A DNA stretch of 34,004 bases from Verrucomicrobiales bacterium (GTDB lineage Bacteria; Verrucomicrobiota; Verrucomicrobiia; Verrucomicrobiales; DEV007), in the NCBI GenBank assembly GCA_024638765.1, contig JAHEJT010000031.1, forward strand, positions 2,634 through 36,637. The letters run 5' to 3'. Below the pieces are notes generated by a model. That model did not search any database. It saw only the letters and a program-made list of their open reading frames with translations, and was not told the DNA's origin. Made by a program: the position numbers and the translations under genes. Numbering within the stretch: the stretch's first letter is position 1; each line of letters opens with the position of its first letter. Positions 6,655 to 15,818 of this stretch are shown in pieces.

Positions 6655-7314
6655 TCAGGGTGAATCGGAAGGGGCCGTGGCTGTCCCTGATTCTGAAAGC
6701 GGCTTTTGCAGAATCAGGATCCGGTAAGCGCCGGAAAAGAGGCTCGGCTGGTCCAGTGCGGTCCGGAAATCCAGGCCCTCGGCAATCCTTTCAAAACTCC
6801 GGTTGATGTCGGTGCCGAAGAGGCGGGTGAGCAGGTTCAACAACCGCCGGCCAATCGGCGGGCGGGTGGGGCCGGACGGCAGGAACTTATCGAAGACGAG
6901 GGCGCGGCCCCCGGGCCTGAGGACGCGCCAGGTTTCCTGCAAACACCGCTGCGGATCCGGCACCACGCTGAGAATGAGCGTCAGAATGGCGGCATCGAAC
7001 GCACTTTCCTCGTAGGGCAAAGCTTGCGCGTCGCCGCAGCGCAAATCGGCTGAAATCGAAAGCCGCTCCGCTTTGTGGCGAGTTTTGCGGAGCATGGGTT
7101 CGCTCAAATCGATTCCGGCGACCTCTACGTCACGCGGAAGCAACGGAAGATCGGCCCCGGTGCCGGCCCCGACCAGGAGCACCCGCTCTCCGGGCTTCAA
7201 ATCCAGTGCCGCGATGGCGCGCTCCCGGGCGGTGTGGAAAGGTGTCAACTCGACCAACCGGTCATAGACCGGAGCCCAGAGGCCATAGATGAATTGGTTC
7301 CACCGGTTGGTCAT
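6655..7314 (-). CDS. Class I SAM-dependent methyltransferase (UbiE/Methyltransf_11 type)
   Basis: 219 aa. Motif I is VLLVGAGTGADL (45-56), followed by VAGIDLSEPML (motif II region), CGDAQALPYEESAFDAAIL (motif III region) and the post-motif LRPGGRALVFDKFLP. The N-terminus (FIYGLWAPVYDRLV) resembles UbiE/PmtA-type enzymes acting on lipids or quinones. The substrate cannot be fixed from sequence. The gene converges with the kinase gene at 5450-6580, with about 74 bp between stops. A palindromic element separates it from the hybrid kinase upstream. Confidence 0.85.
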   Translation of the reverse strand: MTNRWNQFIYGLWAPVYDRLVELTPFHTARERAIAALDLKPGERVLLVGAGTGADLPLLPRDVEVAGIDLSEPMLRKTRHKAERLSISADLRCGDAQALPYEESAFDAAILTLILSVVPDPQRCLQETWRVLRPGGRALVFDKFLPSGPTRPPIGRRLLNLLTRLFGTDINRSFERIAEGLDFRTALDQPSLFSGAYRILILQKPLSESGTATAPSDSP

Positions 7315-7355
7315 GCCCGAGGATCAGGCAACGGCGGTCTGGATGCCTCTGGGAG

Positions 7356-7414
7356 GCAGCGGCGGCATCCTGCCGCCGTTCCACATGAGTCCGGCGGCAG
7401 GATGCCGCCGCTAC
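7356..7414. repeat. REP-like palindromic element, family A copy 2
   Basis: The element starts GCAGCGGCGGCATCCTGCCG (a one-base variant of the GTAGC head) and ends with GGCAGGATGCCGCCGCTAC, followed by seven T. It lies between two minus-strand genes, downstream of the hybrid kinase. The T-run is on the plus strand, so it would not terminate kinase transcription. It is the same family as 4528-4588. Confidence 0.75.
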
Positions 7415-7486
7415 TTTTTTCCGAAGGTCGTCTATTCGAGTGGACCATTGACTCCGGAGAGTGGACCGATGACGGCGCGCGGTGCC

Positions 7487-9889
7487 CTACTGGGCCTTTT
7501 CCGCTTCAGCTGCTTCGAGCATTTCGGCGACGAGCAGGCGGAGATGCTGGGGTTCGTAAGGCTTGGGAAGCACCCCGCGAAAGCCGTAGTCCCGGTAATT
7601 GGCCATCACCGGGTCATCGGAATAGCCGCTGGAAACAATCGCGGTGACGGTGGGATCGAAATGCCTGATCTGCGCGATGGCTTCGGCGCCGCCCATGCCC
7701 TCGGGAATGGAAAGATCCATTAAGACCAAATCAAACCGCCGGCCGCGATCCATGGCCTCCTTGTAAGCGGAGACCGCGGCGCCGCCTTCCGCGGCCTCGC
7801 GCACTTCGTATCCTGCTTCGTGCAGATTGCGCGCGATCAATTCGCGGATGAGCACCTCGTCTTCGAGCACCAGGATCCGACGCCGGCCAAGACCCGCTTC
7901 GCCCGCAGCCCCGGCGGCACCTTCGCCTGCCATCACTTCCGCCGGCCGGGGGACCTCTCCCACCGCGAAACGGGTTTGCGGCGCTTCACGCAATTCCCCG
8001 CCGTTTCCGCCGGGCGCCGCGGTGATATCGGCCGGGGCGATAACCGCAGGCAGATAAACGCTGGCCGTGGTGCCGCGGCCTTCCTTGGAATCCACGATGA
8101 TGAATCCGGAATGCGCTTTGGCAATGGATTCGCAAACCGTCAGACCAAGTCCGCTGGCGTTAGTCCTTTCGCGGCTGCTGAAGTAAGGCTCGAAAATCCG
8201 GTGGCGGATTTCGTCGGGGATGCCTTCGCCGTTATCGATGACCTTGATAAGAAGATAGTTGTTCCCTTCCTCCAAGTGGAGGGCCTCATCGGGGAGCGCC
8301 GAATCGAGGTCGAGATTTTTGCAGTGCACCATGACGTCGCCGCCGGCGCGCAACGATTGCTCGGCGTTACGCACGAGGTTACGCAGGAGGCGCCTGATCT
8401 GATCGCCGTCCGCGAGGATCGGCCAGAGACCGGCGGAGAAATTGTAATAGTAATTAATACCCTGGTCGCGGCGTTGCGCCTGGCACTCCCCGATCACCTC
8501 TTCTACGAGGCTGCCAACCTCCAGCTTACGCTTGATGGGCGCGCCTCCCTTAGCAAAAGTGAGCAGTTGCTGGACGAGGTTCTGGGCCTGGACGCTGGCG
8601 TCCTTGGCGGAGAGGACATCCTTGCGGTATTCCGCTTCATCGGGAATGCGGGCGGCTGCCAACGAGAGATTGCCGAGCAACACCGTAAGCAGGTTGTTGA
8701 AATCGTGCGCAAAGCCACGCGCCAGGTAACCGAGGCCCTCGAGTTTCTCGATCTTGGCGCGCTCTTCCTCCGCCTTTTTCTTCGGAGTGATGTCCTTGAG
8801 GAGCACCAGGATGCCGTCGGCAAAAGGATAAGTGCTCACTTCGAACCACGAAGCCTTGGATTCGTGATAGAACTCAAAGGTGTGGGGAGTGTCTTCCTTG
8901 AGCGAGTGCGAAAATTCATCCTGGTATTGTTCCCGGACGCGGGGCGGAAAATCATCCCAGAAAAGCCGGCCCACGATTTCATGGCGGTTACTCCCAAAAT
9001 ATCCGGCAGCCTGGGAATTGACGTAAGTGATGCGCCAGCGGGAATCCATGGTGAACATGGGATCCACAATGCTTTCCACCATCTTGACAAGATGTTGACC
9101 GCTCTGTTCTTCGGCTTCCGTGGCGACTCCGGGGATACCGTCGGCGGCGGAGGTGCGTTTCCTGCGGAAGACCACCACGAGGCCGGCCAGCGATCCGTCG
9201 TCATCTTTGATGGGGGCACTGTTGTCTTCGATCGGCACGACCTCACCGCCGCGGGCGCTCAAGAGGACGAAGCGCGCCTCCCTGCCGAGTTCACCGGCCG
9301 GCAGCGGTTCGGCGGCGCCGCCACTGGGATCCCGGATCCGGAACACCTGTTCCAGGGGCCGGCCGCAGGCCTCGAGATTGGTCCAGCCGGTAATCTTTTC
9401 CGCGGTGGGATTCAGAAAAGTAATGTTCCCCGCAAGATCGGTGGTAATGACTCCCTCGGCGATACTGCGCAAGGTGCTTACAAAACGCCGTTCGCTGGCT
9501 TCGAGTCGCTGGATGGAAGAGTGACGCGAGAGCGCCGTGCGGACCGTGGAAAGAAGATCTTCTTCGACGAACGGTTTGACGACGTATCCGTAGGGAAAGG
9601 TCGCCCCCGCGCGCTGGCGGACGACGTCATCGGTCCCGCCGGTGAGATAAACCACGGGCACCGGGAGGACGTCCTGGATCCGCGCGGCGGTCTCGATGCC
9701 GTCGAGATCCGTATCGAGGGAGACGTCCATGAGGACGAGTTCCGGCCGGATCTGGGCGACCACTTCCAGGGCGCGCTGGCCGGTCCGGCAAACCTGCGGG
9801 ACGCTGAAGCCGGCGCGCACCAGTGTTTCCTGGAGATCTCTCCCGACGATGCCGTCTTTCTCGACGATCAGGATGCGCTGCGGATTCAT
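7487..9889 (-). CDS. Hybrid sensor histidine kinase, REC-PAS-PAS-HisKA-HATPase-REC
   Basis: 800 aa, no membrane segment. An N-terminal receiver domain (1-~125) has phospho-acceptor D55 in LVLMDVS and the conserved K in VVKPF. Two PAS domains follow (~135-245, ~270-370: ITTDLAGNITFLNPTAEKITGW; YVNSQAAGYFGSNRHEIVG). The HisKA H-box is LARGFAHDFNNLL near residue 400. The HATPase has LLRNLVRNAEQSL, VIDNGEGIP and ASGLGLTVCESIAKAH. A C-terminal receiver carries D725 in LVLMDLSIPEG and K in VLPKPYEP. It lies 32 bp downstream of the larger PAS kinase on the same strand, so the two are probably co-transcribed. A regulatory link in which the first kinase phosphorylates this N-terminal receiver is an inference. 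Confidence 0.92.
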   Translation of the reverse strand: MNPQRILIVEKDGIVGRDLQETLVRAGFSVPQVCRTGQRALEVVAQIRPELVLMDVSLDTDLDGIETAARIQDVLPVPVVYLTGGTDDVVRQRAGATFPYGYVVKPFVEEDLLSTVRTALSRHSSIQRLEASERRFVSTLRSIAEGVITTDLAGNITFLNPTAEKITGWTNLEACGRPLEQVFRIRDPSGGAAEPLPAGELGREARFVLLSARGGEVVPIEDNSAPIKDDDGSLAGLVVVFRRKRTSAADGIPGVATEAEEQSGQHLVKMVESIVDPMFTMDSRWRITYVNSQAAGYFGSNRHEIVGRLFWDDFPPRVREQYQDEFSHSLKEDTPHTFEFYHESKASWFEVSTYPFADGILVLLKDITPKKKAEEERAKIEKLEGLGYLARGFAHDFNNLLTVLLGNLSLAAARIPDEAEYRKDVLSAKDASVQAQNLVQQLLTFAKGGAPIKRKLEVGSLVEEVIGECQAQRRDQGINYYYNFSAGLWPILADGDQIRRLLRNLVRNAEQSLRAGGDVMVHCKNLDLDSALPDEALHLEEGNNYLLIKVIDNGEGIPDEIRHRIFEPYFSSRERTNASGLGLTVCESIAKAHSGFIIVDSKEGRGTTASVYLPAVIAPADITAAPGGNGGELREAPQTRFAVGEVPRPAEVMAGEGAAGAAGEAGLGRRRILVLEDEVLIRELIARNLHEAGYEVREAAEGGAAVSAYKEAMDRGRRFDLVLMDLSIPEGMGGAEAIAQIRHFDPTVTAIVSSGYSDDPVMANYRDYGFRGVLPKPYEPQHLRLLVAEMLEAAEAEKAQ

Positions 9890-9921
9890 GAATGCGGTGA
9901 TAGGGGGAGACCCTCAGCACA

Positions 9922-12900
9922 CTAGCCGGCGCCGAAAGGGAACCGCGCCTGGAACTCGGTATCCAGTGAATCCGCTATTTCTATTTCGCCTTTGAGCTGT
10001 TCGACAAGGATTTTCACGATTTGAAGACCCAGCGTCGAGGGGTCGCGCAGATCAAAGGCCATGGGAAGTCCCACGCCGTTGTCAGCCACCACCAGGGTTG
10101 CCTGACCGTCCTGCTGACTAAAATCGACACTCACCCAGCCCGCGCGGCCTTCCGGGAATCCGTGCTGGAAGGAATTGCTCAACAACTCGTTCACGATGAG
10201 TCCGAGAGGAACCATCTTTTCGATATCGATGGTGACCCCGCTGAAGCGGCAGCGCAAGTCGACCAGGGCGGGGTCGATATTGAAGGTCTTGCCCAGGTGA
10301 TTGCCGAGGGCTTCCACGTAATCCGCGAAATCGATAGACCGGACGTCCTCGGTGTCCGCGAGCTGCCGGTAAATGTGCGCGATCGCGAGGATGCGATTCT
10401 GATTTTCTTTGAGCATCTTTCTCCCGATCTGATCGGGCAGCGACGCCAGCTGCAGATTGAGAAGGCTGCTGATGACCTGGAGATCGTTTTTGACGCGATG
10501 ATGGACCCGGCTGATCTCGGTTCTTTCGGCGTCGGAAACGCCCCCAATGGGCGCGGCCGATATTGGGGAGGCGTGTCCCGCAGAGCCATTGCGTGGCCGG
10601 CTGATGCCGACGAGGGACTTGGCCTGGGAGTCGTGTTCTTCGACCGGCACGTAAAGCACTTCGCAGACGCCTTCAGACTGATCCTTGTGCCGGAAGGTGG
10701 TTTGCCCGGCCCAACGGTTATGCGCGTTGATCTCCCCGGAGATACGCCGATTAAAATCGCGCCCGTTCTCGGGATCATAGAGCAGGTAGAGCGGCTGCCC
10801 GACGACCTCATGTTTCTGATAGCCGAAGAGTTTTTCCGCAGCAGAATTATAATCCGTGATCCGGCCTTTGAGATCGGTGAGGATGATCGCTTCGTCGATG
10901 TTCTCGAAAACCAGGGCCTGACGCTTCAGCGACTGGCTCGCAAAGTTGCGGTCGGTGACATCCGTGACGACCGCCACGGTGCGGGCATCCCCGCAGGGCG
11001 TCAGTCTGGCTTCGAACATGCGTGACTCGGTGCCGCCGCCGGCGAACTCCAGTCGCACCACGCCGGGCTTCTGGCGGCGCGTATCCTCAAGCAGACGCGG
11101 AATTTGCGCGGCCAATTCGGGCAGAAATGGTTCGAGACCCTGCTCGATGACCTCTTTGGTGTCGAGAGCCAGGGCCGGGGAGGCGCTGGGGATCAAATCG
11201 ACGACCTTGCCAGCCTCGTCGAGCAAGAGGACGAGATCGGGGCTCGCCGCGAGGAGCGCCCGGTTTTGTTCCTGGCTGTCACGAAGATCTGCGCTCGTTT
11301 TTTCGAGGGCGGAGATATCGTGGACGGTGTAAGCGGCGAAAAGGAGGTTACCCTCGTGATCCCGGACCGCGGAAGCATTCAAGCGGACGCGGAGGGGACT
11401 GCCGTCTTTGCGGACCAGCCGGAGTTCGGTCTCGGCCACGCCGCTCCCGGCGGCGGCGAGTGTCTGGACGAGGGCGGTTTTCTTCGCGATGTCATCGGGA
11501 TGCACGCAGACGCCGAGAGATTTGCGGCGCATTTCCCAGCGTGGATAGCCCAGCATTTTTTCCAAGGCGGCATTGATATCAAAGAAATCTCCGTTCTTGT
11601 CGACAAGGGCCATGCCGACTCGTGAGCCCTGGAAGAGCGCGCGGAATTTGCCTTCGCTGGCCTGTAAGGCTTCTTCGCGCCGGCGAGTTTCCGTCACATC
11701 CATGAAGCTCAAGAGCATACTGCCGTCGGACAGGAGCTTCGGCCGGAACTCGATTTCCTTGAGAAGGCCTTCGCCGGTGGCGAGGGTGAAAACGCTGGTG
11801 AGCTGCTTTCTCCAGATCGTTTCCCGCCACGCGGAGAGGACTTCCTCGGCATAAGACGCGTCCGGGCAACCTCGCACCAGCCAGTCCTCCATGTCGCGGG
11901 CGTCTTCCACGCTGTGACCGAGGACCGCCTTATGCTGCGGATTGCTGTAAAGAAGATTGCCCGCGGCATCGAGGAGGATGATTCCAAAGGGCGAGTTCTG
12001 CGCGATTTTCAGATAGATGTCGCGTTCTTGAAGAAGGGCGCCTTCCCGGTTTTTCCATCCTTCGGGCGGCGCATCCTGTACCGGAACCGGTTGGGCGGCC
12101 GGGCTCATCGGGGGCAGAATCGCGGGCGCGGCAGCCGGGTCCGGCGGCAGCTCGATCCCAATGCGAATCAAGCCCTCCACGGTTCCTTTCTCGTTTAGCT
12201 GCGGGGTATTGGCCCATGCGACGCGACGCGAGGCGCCGTTGGCTCCCGGAATCCGGTGCACCGAGTGCGCCGGAAAATCAAAGTGGCCGGTGTGTTTGAG
12301 GACTTCAATAGCCTGGGCGAAGCGCGCTTTCTCCTGTTCCTGGTTTTCGTCCGCGGCCATCAAGTCCCAGAAGAGAGCCTTTTCCGCATGGCGGCCGGAC
12401 TGATGGAAAAGCACTTCGCAGGGCGGGTTACAGCGGAGGATGCGGCCGCTCAAGTCCACCACCATGACCGGCACGGTGCCGTTATGCAGGACAGAGCCGG
12501 TGAACTCGGCGTCAAACTCCGAAGATCGCTGGCGCACTCTCAAGGGGGTGATGACTTCGGAAGAAATAATGAGGCCGCCGACGGCGCCATCGGCCTTCTT
12601 CCATGGACGCACCTCCCAGCGCACCCAGTCTGTGGTGCCGTCAGGACGTTCAAAGAGATCTTCTTCACATCGATCTACCTTGCCTTCCTGGAGACAACGC
12701 GAATAAATCCGTTTCCAATCCTCGGAGATGCGAGGGAAGATCTCGAAGTGCGATCTTCCGGCCAGGGAAGTGTTCTCAAGGTGAAACTCCTTGTGCCAAC
12801 GGCGGTTGGCGATCAGGTAACGCATCTCCGTATCGAACATCGCCATGGCAAGAGGCGCGTTCTCAATGAGAATGCTGGCGTGGGCGTTCGAACCGAAGAC

Positions 12901-13476
12901 CGCCTCTTCCACGGGAGCCGGCGTCTCCACCGGCGCCGCCCGGGAGATATCTGCATCCGCCGCACCCAGAGCCACTTCTCCAGGCACCTTCCGGATGGGA
13001 ATCGGCATCTGCGGCTGCGCGGGGAGTGCCACCGTCGCGCCCAGTCCGTCACTTTCTCTGCTTCGCGTCGCCAGCCATTGATCGATGAAGCCGAGACGCT
13101 CTTCCAACTGACGCTCATCGAGGGAGGACGGCAGGACCGCGTCGCAACCCGGGTTGGCGCTGGCGGCCTCCATCATATCGATCTCCTCGCTATCCCGGGA
13201 GTCGTCGATGGCGACAATACAGGGCTGCCATTCTCCCGAACGTTCCCGGATCCAATCGACGAAGCCATTCAGCTCGAGGCGTCCCTCCTGTGGGGCCCGC
13301 GCCATGACGATGCCATGAGCCTCGAACTGATCACGGCCCTCCGCCAGGCAGGCACATGCGCTTACCTCAATGCCCTTGTTCTGAAGGACTTGGCAGATTC
13401 TCTGACGGGCGGTGGGGTCTGAATCGATGACGAGGGCGGCGAGCGGTTGGTGAACACCTGCGACTTTGGATACCAT
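9922..13476 (-). CDS. Multi-PAS sensor kinase with HisKA_2 (HWE-like) transmitter
   Basis: 1184 aa, soluble. Residues ~10-150 look like a receiver fold (AALVIDSDPTARQRICQVL) but the phospho-aspartate strand reads GIVMARAPQEG, so it is probably non-phosphorylatable. Six PAS-like domains follow at about 190-310, 320-445, 480-600, 605-730, 735-850 and 852-970. The transmitter begins near 990 with VHHRVKNDLQVISSLLNLQ, the HisKA_2 signature. The HATPase has LGLIVNELLSNSFQHGFP, VADNGVGLP and STLGLQIVKILVEQL. HisKA_2/HWE kinases often signal to unusual or stand-alone receivers; the N-terminal receiver of the adjacent kinase is a candidate. A good sigma-70 promoter lies 32-60 bp upstream; no Shine-Dalgarno is visible. 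Confidence 0.9.
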   Translation of the reverse strand: MVSKVAGVHQPLAALVIDSDPTARQRICQVLQNKGIEVSACACLAEGRDQFEAHGIVMARAPQEGRLELNGFVDWIRERSGEWQPCIVAIDDSRDSEEIDMMEAASANPGCDAVLPSSLDERQLEERLGFIDQWLATRSRESDGLGATVALPAQPQMPIPIRKVPGEVALGAADADISRAAPVETPAPVEEAVFGSNAHASILIENAPLAMAMFDTEMRYLIANRRWHKEFHLENTSLAGRSHFEIFPRISEDWKRIYSRCLQEGKVDRCEEDLFERPDGTTDWVRWEVRPWKKADGAVGGLIISSEVITPLRVRQRSSEFDAEFTGSVLHNGTVPVMVVDLSGRILRCNPPCEVLFHQSGRHAEKALFWDLMAADENQEQEKARFAQAIEVLKHTGHFDFPAHSVHRIPGANGASRRVAWANTPQLNEKGTVEGLIRIGIELPPDPAAAPAILPPMSPAAQPVPVQDAPPEGWKNREGALLQERDIYLKIAQNSPFGIILLDAAGNLLYSNPQHKAVLGHSVEDARDMEDWLVRGCPDASYAEEVLSAWRETIWRKQLTSVFTLATGEGLLKEIEFRPKLLSDGSMLLSFMDVTETRRREEALQASEGKFRALFQGSRVGMALVDKNGDFFDINAALEKMLGYPRWEMRRKSLGVCVHPDDIAKKTALVQTLAAAGSGVAETELRLVRKDGSPLRVRLNASAVRDHEGNLLFAAYTVHDISALEKTSADLRDSQEQNRALLAASPDLVLLLDEAGKVVDLIPSASPALALDTKEVIEQGLEPFLPELAAQIPRLLEDTRRQKPGVVRLEFAGGGTESRMFEARLTPCGDARTVAVVTDVTDRNFASQSLKRQALVFENIDEAIILTDLKGRITDYNSAAEKLFGYQKHEVVGQPLYLLYDPENGRDFNRRISGEINAHNRWAGQTTFRHKDQSEGVCEVLYVPVEEHDSQAKSLVGISRPRNGSAGHASPISAAPIGGVSDAERTEISRVHHRVKNDLQVISSLLNLQLASLPDQIGRKMLKENQNRILAIAHIYRQLADTEDVRSIDFADYVEALGNHLGKTFNIDPALVDLRCRFSGVTIDIEKMVPLGLIVNELLSNSFQHGFPEGRAGWVSVDFSQQDGQATLVVADNGVGLPMAFDLRDPSTLGLQIVKILVEQLKGEIEIADSLDTEFQARFPFGAG

Positions 13477-13507
13477 TTTAAATTCTGCTAAAATTAATGA
13501 TAATGAG

Positions 13508-13536
13508 AATATAAACTGCGATTTTTATTTAATCAA
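13508..13536 (-). promoter_or_regulatory. Sigma-70-type promoter of the two-kinase operon
   Basis: Read on the minus strand, TTGATT (13536-13531) and TATATT (13513-13508) are separated by exactly 17 bp within an AT-rich stretch. The predicted start at about 13501 gives a leader of roughly 25 nt before the ATG at 13476. It is one of the best canonical promoter matches in the window. Confidence 0.75.
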
Positions 13537-13628
13537 GCCGAAATACTTTGGGTGCACGCCCCCGCAGCCCCGAATTCCCCTCGTGAAACTCTCAAGATCG
13601 AGTCTGAAAAGCCAGTAAATTCTTGGGC

Positions 13629-14066
13629 TCAGCGGTGGTAAGGCATGTTTTTCTTGACCGTTTGCACCCGGTAAAGCTGTTCCAGGGCCACCACCAATGC
13701 CAACTCGTGCTGCAGCGTCATCCGGCCCAGGGCGAGCACGGTATCGGCTTTCTCCCGCAAGGCTTCCTGGTGCCCGTCCGCACCTCCCACTAAGAGCGCC
13801 ACCGCTTTCACGGAATCCCGCTCCCAGGCCTCGATCCTCCTCACAAACGCCTGAGTATCAATAATTTCCCCGCGCTCATCCAGACAGATGCGGAGGCAGC
13901 CCTCGCTGGCGCGCAGCATCCGCGCGGTCACCACTCCCGGGTCCCCTTCTTTGACCGTCACCCATTCGACGTCAGCGAGTCGCTTCAGCCGGCGCAGGTA
14001 TTCCTCGGCTCCGGTCCGCGCGTAGGCCAGCGCCGGCCGCCCCACCGTGACCACTTTCCATTTCAT
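13629..14066 (-). CDS. rlmH: Ribosomal RNA large subunit methyltransferase H
   Basis: 145 aa, close to the usual ~155. RlmH methylates N3 of pseudouridine 1915 in helix 69 of 23S rRNA, acting on the assembled 70S ribosome. It belongs to the SPOUT superfamily. The SAM-binding trefoil-knot segment is AVALLVGGADGH (88-99). The C-terminal block LALGRMTLQHELALVVALEQLYRV ending in MPYHR is diagnostic of the family. The start ATG at 14066 has no strong Shine-Dalgarno. It lies between the kinase operon and glyS on the same strand, 124 bp after the glyS stop. Confidence 0.95.
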   Translation of the reverse strand: MKWKVVTVGRPALAYARTGAEEYLRRLKRLADVEWVTVKEGDPGVVTARMLRASEGCLRICLDERGEIIDTQAFVRRIEAWERDSVKAVALLVGGADGHQEALREKADTVLALGRMTLQHELALVVALEQLYRVQTVKKNMPYHR

Positions 14067-14190
14067 CGTCCCGGCCTGGTTCGAAACCGCATCGCCCCAC
14101 CCTCACAGGGTTCCCACGCGACCGCCAGCGCCCGGCGTTCGACGGTGGAAATCTCGACGCGTATCAACGTTAGAATCTAACATTTCCAAC

Positions 14191-15564
14191 CTAACGAATT
14201 TCCTGGATAAGGCGATCTGTCAGTTCTTGAATCGGCACTCGAGTCTGCTTCATCGAGTCTCTTTCACGCAGGGTCACCGTGTCTCTCAAGTCGTCGCCCT
14301 GCTCACCCAGGGTTTCGAAGTCGATGGTTACGCCGAAGGGCGTCCCGGCTTCGTCCTGTCTCCGGTATCGCCGGCCGATGGCGCCGCCTTCATCGTAAAA
14401 CACGTGCATGTGCGGACGGAGGAGGTCCACTAAATCGCGTGCCTTGGCCACCAACTCGGGCTTGTTCTTTAAGAGTGGAAAAACGCCGCACTTGACCGGG
14501 GCGATGCGCGGGTGAAACCGCATTACGGTCCGCATCTCTTCCTTGCCCTTCTCGTTGGTGATCGTTTCTTCATCGTAAGCCTCGCAAAGCAACGCCAGGA
14601 CGGTGCGATCCACCCCCGCGCTCGGCTCGACGACGTGGGGCACAAATTTCTCCTTGGTCTCGTCGTCGAAATACTCGAGGGGCTTTCCGCTGTGCTCCTG
14701 GTGCTTGCGAAGATCGTAATTCGTGCGATAAGCCACTCCCTCCAGCTCTTGGCGGCCGAAAGGAAAATCATATTCGATATCGTAGGTGCCCTCGGAGTAA
14801 TGGGCGCGGTCTGCTTCCGGCACGTCGAGCACATGCAATTTCTCAAAAGACAAGCCGATCTCCTCGTAAAATTTCAACCTCTCCTTAAGCCAGTATTCGA
14901 GCAGTTCTTTTCCCTGCTCCGGCCGGCAGAAATACTCGATCTCCATCTGCTCGAATTCCCGCGACCGGAAAGTAAAGTGCCGGGGATTGATCTCGTTGCG
15001 AAAGGCTTTCCCGATCTGCGCGAGTCCGAAAGGCAGTTTTTGCCGGGATGTCTCGAGGACATTCTTGAACTGTACGAACATCGACTGCGCGGTCTCCGGC
15101 CGCAGGTAAGTTACGCTGCTGTCATCCTCACTGGCTCCCACAAAGGTCCGGAACATCATGTTGAACTGGCGCGGTTCCGTCAGCTCGCCGTCGCATTCGC
15201 CGGGACGCTTGGATGGTTTGAGGAGACAACGGGAGTCTTCCAGTTGGTCCGCACGGAACCGGCCCTTGCAGGTTTTGCAGTCAATCAGGGGATCGGAAAA
15301 GGTGCTCTCGTGCCCGCTGGCGCGCCAGACATTGCGGTTCATGAGAATAGAACCGTCCATGCCGACGACGTCTTCGCGCTCGAGCACATTCCGTCGCCAC
15401 CAGTAATCCTTGAGATTCCGCTTCAGCTCAACTCCGAGGGGACCGTAATCCCAGCAGCCGTTGAGTCCCCCGTATATCTCGCTCGATTGAAAAACAAACC
15501 CGCGCCGCTTGCACAGGCTTACGATTTTCTCCATCGAATCGCCCTTGTCGTTCTTTCCTGCCAT
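14191..15564 (-). CDS. glyS: Glycyl-tRNA synthetase, homodimeric (eukaryote/archaea-like) type
   Basis: About 457 aa from the start chosen at ATG 15564 (MAGKNDKGDS...). The conserved family N-terminus MEKIVSLCKRRGFVFQSSEIYGG starts ten residues later. The frame is open upstream to 15732, so Met at 15630 or the internal Met at 15534 are alternatives. It charges tRNA-Gly. Class II landmarks are GLNGCWDYGPLGVELKRNL, the motif-2 region RNEINPRHFTFRSREFEQMEIEYF and the C-terminal anticodon-binding domain, RIAPVKCGVFPLLKN through GVTIDFETLGEQGDDLRDTVTLRERD. A Zn-type CKTCKGRFRADQLED segment follows motif 1. This is the single-chain alpha2 form, not GlyQ plus GlyS alpha2beta2. Confidence 0.95.
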   Translation of the reverse strand: MAGKNDKGDSMEKIVSLCKRRGFVFQSSEIYGGLNGCWDYGPLGVELKRNLKDYWWRRNVLEREDVVGMDGSILMNRNVWRASGHESTFSDPLIDCKTCKGRFRADQLEDSRCLLKPSKRPGECDGELTEPRQFNMMFRTFVGASEDDSSVTYLRPETAQSMFVQFKNVLETSRQKLPFGLAQIGKAFRNEINPRHFTFRSREFEQMEIEYFCRPEQGKELLEYWLKERLKFYEEIGLSFEKLHVLDVPEADRAHYSEGTYDIEYDFPFGRQELEGVAYRTNYDLRKHQEHSGKPLEYFDDETKEKFVPHVVEPSAGVDRTVLALLCEAYDEETITNEKGKEEMRTVMRFHPRIAPVKCGVFPLLKNKPELVAKARDLVDLLRPHMHVFYDEGGAIGRRYRRQDEAGTPFGVTIDFETLGEQGDDLRDTVTLRERDSMKQTRVPIQELTDRLIQEIR

Positions 15565-15818
15565 TGGTCTTCGGGTCAGCAGCTTCGCCAGGCCGGAACC
15601 CACCTCCACTGGAGCGATGTCCTCCTGCGACATGCGATGCAGGTCCGGCCGGGCGCGAAGCCCTGCCACCGTACTAGCCGCCGATTCTTTGGCAACTATT
15701 TTTGAGACAGGGCAGAAAACTTGCGCTTCCACGTCTCCCGCAGGTGGGTTATTCTGGTGGTACCGGATAGCTGGAGATAGACCATCCGCCGGCTTCCCCG
15801 GCCGCGTGCAGCAATTTC

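Noticed and set aside
7356-7420. Rho-independent terminator of the hybrid kinase gene
   Set aside because: The T-run lies on the plus strand, whereas the kinase is on the minus strand; the hairpin is better explained as a REP-like element.
7820-9925. 701-aa plus-strand ORF
   Set aside because: It is the mirror frame of the hybrid kinase, caused by high GC; no domain could be seen, while the minus strand shows full kinase motifs.
12256-13422. 388-aa plus-strand ORF
   Set aside because: It is a shadow of the multi-PAS kinase gene; the amino-acid pattern is Arg/His-rich and without motifs.
14512-15705. 397-aa plus-strand ORF
   Set aside because: It lies opposite glycyl-tRNA synthetase, whose motifs are unmistakable.
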